A DNA stretch of 7,425 nucleotides, from NCBI GenBank assembly GCA_944384865.1, contig CALWVC010000070.1, forward strand, positions 1 through 7,425. The letters are read 5' to 3'. Under the pieces are notes generated by a model, which saw only the letters and a list, made by a program, of their open reading frames with translations, did not search any database and was not told the DNA's origin. Source of the DNA: an uncultured Clostridia bacterium (GTDB lineage Bacteria > Bacillota > Clostridia > Oscillospirales > Acutalibacteraceae). Below, one piece after another: positions 5,035 through 7,425 of the stretch. The first letter of the stretch is position 1. The number at the start of each line of letters is the position of its first letter. Made by a program: the position numbers and the translations under genes.

Positions 5035-6171
5035 ATGAAAAAATATATAAAATTCGGCTATCATCTGCTGTGCAGCCGGCTGGCGATGAATGTATTGGTA
5101 ATCATACAACTGGCCGTGACGTTTGCGCTGCTGCAGGGAATGATCAGCTATACGGCGGATCAATATAAAACGGTTTCGGCTTATGAACCGTTATCGAGGG
5201 TGCATGGCGTTTATTTTTTGTCGCTGATGGAGCGATTCCCGGATACGCTGTTTGAGCAGGTACAGGCGTTGGATGATGGGATAGAGGTTGCTACCGGCGG
5301 GGTTTATCATCCGAATTTCAGCGACCCTATGGACAGAAAAACCATCTGCTTTTATTCGCCGATATTTGCCGATTATTATAAGCCGCCACTGTCTGAAGGA
5401 ATCTGGTTTTCGGATTATCGGCAGCAGGATCCGGCTGCTATTCCGGTTGTGGCGGGCAGCGGCGCTTATACGCCGGGAGATCGGTTTGATGCGGGGATTG
5501 CGGGTATGTATTATGAGGTGATTGGTGTTTTAGAACAGCCCTTTGTGTTTTCATTTGAATCCGGCGGCTCGAAACCTGGAACCAATCTGGTGATGCAGCC
5601 TGGCACAGACCGGTTTCTTTCGATTGTGACCAGTGATGCGGTTGCGGATTTTTATGATACGCATGCTTCTGTAAGCGGCAATCGGTTGTTTTTATCGGAT
5701 TCTGATGATTTTGTGCAGCAGGCAAAGCAGATTTTAAAAGAATATGGATATCCAAACAGCTTTGCGGATATCAGGGAATTTGGTGTGCGGGATGCAAACA
5801 CCATTATGCAGGCGATTTTACCGTTTTTTGTGTTTATGCTGGTGTTATCGCTGTTGGGGTTGATCGGTTGTGTGGCGCTGTCCGTCGTTCGGCATCGAAA
5901 GCTGTTTGCCGTATTATGTCTTGTAGGCGGGACCCGCCGGTCATGTGTTGGGATCGCGGCGTGTTACATTGCATTGCTAACATTTTTTGCATTACTGCCG
6001 TTCCGGCTGGCTTCTTATTTTCTGTTTACCCAGCGTTTGGCTCCGCGTTTTGAGTGGTTGTCGATTATAAGCATTGTTGCGCTGTGTATTTTGATTATGG
6101 CGACTGCCGTTATACCCATGGTTATTTTAAAAAAACATGCGCCGCTGGAAACGTTCCGACAGGCGGCGTGA
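5035..6171 (+). CDS. ABC transporter permease, FtsX-like (second of two)
   Basis: This 378-residue protein has the same plan as its upstream neighbour but little obvious sequence likeness. A membrane segment lies at about 17-39, an extracytoplasmic domain at about 40-255, then segments at about 256-285, 304-330 and 342-364. The loop RHRKLFAVLCLVGGTRRS (286-303) is a degenerate FtsX coupling loop, and the tail APLETFRQAA resembles the usual P-x-x-x-x-R ending. GGAGG (5024-5028) lies 6 nt before the ATG. The two permeases probably form a heterodimer like LolC/LolE, sharing the ATPase encoded next (inference). The extracytoplasmic domain is rich in aromatic residues and contains glycine-rich turns, and I do not recognise it as a named family. 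It overlaps neither neighbour: 21 bp separate it from the first permease and 28 bp from the ATPase. The topology call is firm; the substrate is unknown. Confidence 0.85.
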   Translation: MKKYIKFGYHLLCSRLAMNVLVIIQLAVTFALLQGMISYTADQYKTVSAYEPLSRVHGVYFLSLMERFPDTLFEQVQALDDGIEVATGGVYHPNFSDPMDRKTICFYSPIFADYYKPPLSEGIWFSDYRQQDPAAIPVVAGSGAYTPGDRFDAGIAGMYYEVIGVLEQPFVFSFESGGSKPGTNLVMQPGTDRFLSIVTSDAVADFYDTHASVSGNRLFLSDSDDFVQQAKQILKEYGYPNSFADIREFGVRDANTIMQAILPFFVFMLVLSLLGLIGCVALSVVRHRKLFAVLCLVGGTRRSCVGIAACYIALLTFFALLPFRLASYFLFTQRLAPRFEWLSIISIVALCILIMATAVIPMVILKKHAPLETFRQAA

Positions 6172-6199
6172 GCATTGCGGTAAGCAAAGAGGAGAATAT

Positions 6200-6892
6200 A
6201 TGATTACGATTGAACATTTGCATAAGGTTTATGTTGTGTCCAGACAGACACAGTGTACGGCACTGGTGGATTTTAATGCAACGATTGCAGATGGAGAACT
6301 GGTGGCAGTGACCGGACCGTCTGGGGCGGGAAAATCGACGCTGTTACATATTTTAGCGGGTATCGACCGGGCAACGTCCGGAACGGTTCGTCTGGACCAG
6401 CTCAATATCAGTAAAATGGGGGACCGAAGGCTGGCCAGCGTCCGGAATACGGTCACATCTATCGTTTTGCAGCATTTTGCATTGCTGGATACCGAAACGG
6501 TTTTTGAAAATGTTTTGCTACCGCTATATTTCTCCAGAGGCGGCGGCAAGGAGAAAAAGCGGCGGGTAATGCAGACACTGGAGACGCTGCATATCGCGCC
6601 GTTGGCAAAAAAGAGGGTCAATCAGCTTTCAGGTGGGCAGATGCAGCGCGTCGCAATTGCCCGGGCGCTGGTGACGCAGCCCAAATATTTATTTGCCGAT
6701 GAGCCTACCGGCGCATTGGACAGCAAAACCTCCGGGGAAATCATGCAGGTCCTGCAACAGCTCAACCGGCAGGGATTGACAGTTGTAATTGTAACCCACA
6801 ACATGGAAATTGCACAGCAGTGCCGGCGGGTTTTGGAGATCCGGGACGGGGCGTTGGTGCGAGATGTGCGGCAACTGACGGCCGATGAATAG
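6200..6892 (+). CDS. ABC transporter ATP-binding protein, MacB/LolD-like
   Basis: This cytoplasmic 230-residue ATPase has every catalytic element: Walker A GPSGAGKST (39-47), Q-loop Gln91 in LQHFALLDTETVFENV, signature LSGGQMQR (143-150), Walker B YLFADEP (163-169) with catalytic Glu168, D-loop GALD, and switch His200 in VIVTHNME. The TVFENV and ADEPTGALDSKTSGEIM patterns are typical of the MacB/LolD/FtsE-like group that partners with FtsX-type permeases. The ATG at 6200 is chosen because AAAGAGGAG ends 5 nt upstream and the protein then begins MITIEHLHKVY, as is usual. A longer frame from 6137 overlaps the end of the upstream permease and adds an arginine-rich stretch with no domain. It is the last gene of the three-gene operon, where many relatives place the ATPase first. 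It most likely powers both permeases. Confidence 0.95.
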   Translation: MITIEHLHKVYVVSRQTQCTALVDFNATIADGELVAVTGPSGAGKSTLLHILAGIDRATSGTVRLDQLNISKMGDRRLASVRNTVTSIVLQHFALLDTETVFENVLLPLYFSRGGGKEKKRRVMQTLETLHIAPLAKKRVNQLSGGQMQRVAIARALVTQPKYLFADEPTGALDSKTSGEIMQVLQQLNRQGLTVVIVTHNMEIAQQCRRVLEIRDGALVRDVRQLTADE

Positions 6893-6909
6893 GCGCGGCG
6901 AGATTGTTA

Positions 6910-6938
6910 TTGCAACCGGCGGGGAGATGCGCTATAAT
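6910..6938 (+). promoter_or_regulatory. Candidate promoter of the shikimate-kinase-like gene
   Basis: A TTGCAA -35 box (6910-6915) and a perfect TATAAT -10 box (6933-6938) are separated by 17 bp in the 62-bp gap after the ABC ATPase gene. Transcription would begin near 6945, right at the GGTGA ribosome site (6945-6949) of the next gene, leaving a leader of only about 10 nt. No terminator separates the gene from the ABC operon, so read-through is also possible. Confidence 0.5.
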
Positions 6939-6954
6939 AAAACCGGTGATAAAC

Positions 6955-7425
6955 ATGGATAATGTGATTTTGATCGGAATGCCCGGCAGCGGTAAAAGCA
7001 CCTGTGGGATTCTGACGGCCAAGCTGCTTTGCAAAAAATTTGTAGATACTGATCTGATCATCCAGCAGCATGAGGGAATGAAGCTGCAGCAGATTATCAA
7101 TACAAAGGGAAACACGTATTTTGCAGCGTGTGAGCAGCGGTATGTTTGCGAACTGAAGACAGATAACAGCGTGATCGCCACCGGCGGCAGCGTGGTATAT
7201 TCTGACGCGGCTATGCAGCATCTGCGGGGGCTTGGTAAGATCATTTATCTGGAAATCAGTTTACAGGAAATGAAAAGACGGATTTCCAATCTGAAAACCA
7301 GGGGTATTTTATTGAAGGATGGATATACGCTGGACGACATGTATCGGGAGCGGGCCGCGCTGTATGAGCGGTATGCGGATCATACGGTTCATTGCGGCGG
7401 GTCTATTGAAGCAAAAGCGCACGCG
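6955..7425 (+). CDS. Shikimate-kinase-like P-loop kinase, 3' end cut by window edge
   Basis: 157 codons are open to the window edge; shikimate kinases are about 170 residues, so the end is nearly reached. Walker A is GMPGSGKST (8-16), followed by the DTD motif (31-33), a TGGSV loop (76-80), the lid arginine Arg116 in KTRGILL, and RERAALYERYAD (131-142), which matches the conserved R-x-x-LY-x-x-xAD of shikimate kinases. Classical enzymes phosphorylate shikimate at the 3-OH in the chorismate pathway. Two substrate-site features differ here: the usual YFRxxE reads YFAACE (Ala57 in place of the shikimate-binding Arg), and the GGG loop is GGS (Ser79). The lid RPLL is RGIL. As I recall, a Firmicutes group annotated as shikimate kinase shares such changes, so another substrate is possible. 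GGTGA lies 5 nt before the ATG. No aro gene is visible nearby. The fold call is firm, the substrate open. Confidence 0.85.
   Translation, partial: MDNVILIGMPGSGKSTCGILTAKLLCKKFVDTDLIIQQHEGMKLQQIINTKGNTYFAACEQRYVCELKTDNSVIATGGSVVYSDAAMQHLRGLGKIIYLEISLQEMKRRISNLKTRGILLKDGYTLDDMYRERAALYERYADHTVHCGGSIEAKAHA

Noticed and set aside
6137..6199. N-terminal extension of the ABC ATPase to an upstream ATG
   Set aside because: It overlaps the end of the second permease, has no ribosome site and adds an arginine-rich stretch unlike the family; AAAGAGGAG before 6200 fixes the start there.
6893..6954. A terminator after the ABC operon
   Set aside because: No GC-rich hairpin followed by a T run could be found in the gap.
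6927..6962. An 11-codon minicistron (ATG at 6927) overlapping the kinase start
   Set aside because: A GGGGAG directly abuts its ATG with no spacing, so it is unlikely to be translated, and it would lie upstream of, and across, the predicted -10 box.

Overview
The window looks like chromosomal DNA from a Bacillota bacterium, most likely class Clostridia. The grounds are strong AGGAGG-type ribosome sites, consensus-like sigma-A promoters with 17-bp spacers, a DUF951 protein (a family I know mainly from Bacillota), a Sua5-type threonylcarbamoyl-AMP synthase with its C-terminal domain, and a CoaE whose P-loop reads GPSGAGKST. As far as I recall, that CoaE loop and the coaE–sua5 neighbourhood fit Oscillospiraceae-like genomes, but this is recollection and not a search. 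Coding regions are of moderate GC, while the one large intergenic region is AT-rich. No rRNA, tRNA, insertion sequence, phage gene or CRISPR array is visible.

Left half, minus strand (3592 down to 1): a compact housekeeping operon read leftward from a promoter at 3626-3654. Its order is DUF951 protein, prfA (release factor 1), a pentapeptide-repeat protein, a Sua5/YwlC tRNA-modification enzyme, and coaE (cut by the window edge). prfA overlaps the pentapeptide gene by 14 bp, and the other junctions are 2, 14 and 50 bp, so the genes are probably co-transcribed and partly translationally coupled. The operon joins translation termination, t6A tRNA modification and the last step of coenzyme A synthesis. 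The prmC gene that often follows prfA in Firmicutes is not there; the pentapeptide gene sits in its place.

Middle (about 3593-3918): a 326-bp AT-rich divergent control region with one good promoter facing each way. It also holds a 16-bp dyad over the leftward -35 box, a 10-bp-stem hairpin in the rightward leader, and an imperfect direct repeat with one copy on each side of the rightward promoter.

Right half, plus strand (3919-6892): a three-gene ABC transporter operon of the MacB/LolCDE/FtsX type. Two different FtsX-like permeases, each with one N-terminal and three C-terminal membrane segments around a large extracytoplasmic domain, are followed by one ATPase with all catalytic motifs. Neither the substrate nor any two-component regulator is visible. 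Last, from 6955 to the window edge, comes a shikimate-kinase-like P-loop kinase with its own candidate promoter. It lacks the arginine that binds shikimate in classical enzymes, so its substrate is uncertain.

I found no clearly new biological system. The points most worth a second look are the altered shikimate-kinase active site, the duplicated leader module with its hairpin in front of the ABC operon, and the six-rung cysteine ladder in the pentapeptide protein beside prfA.
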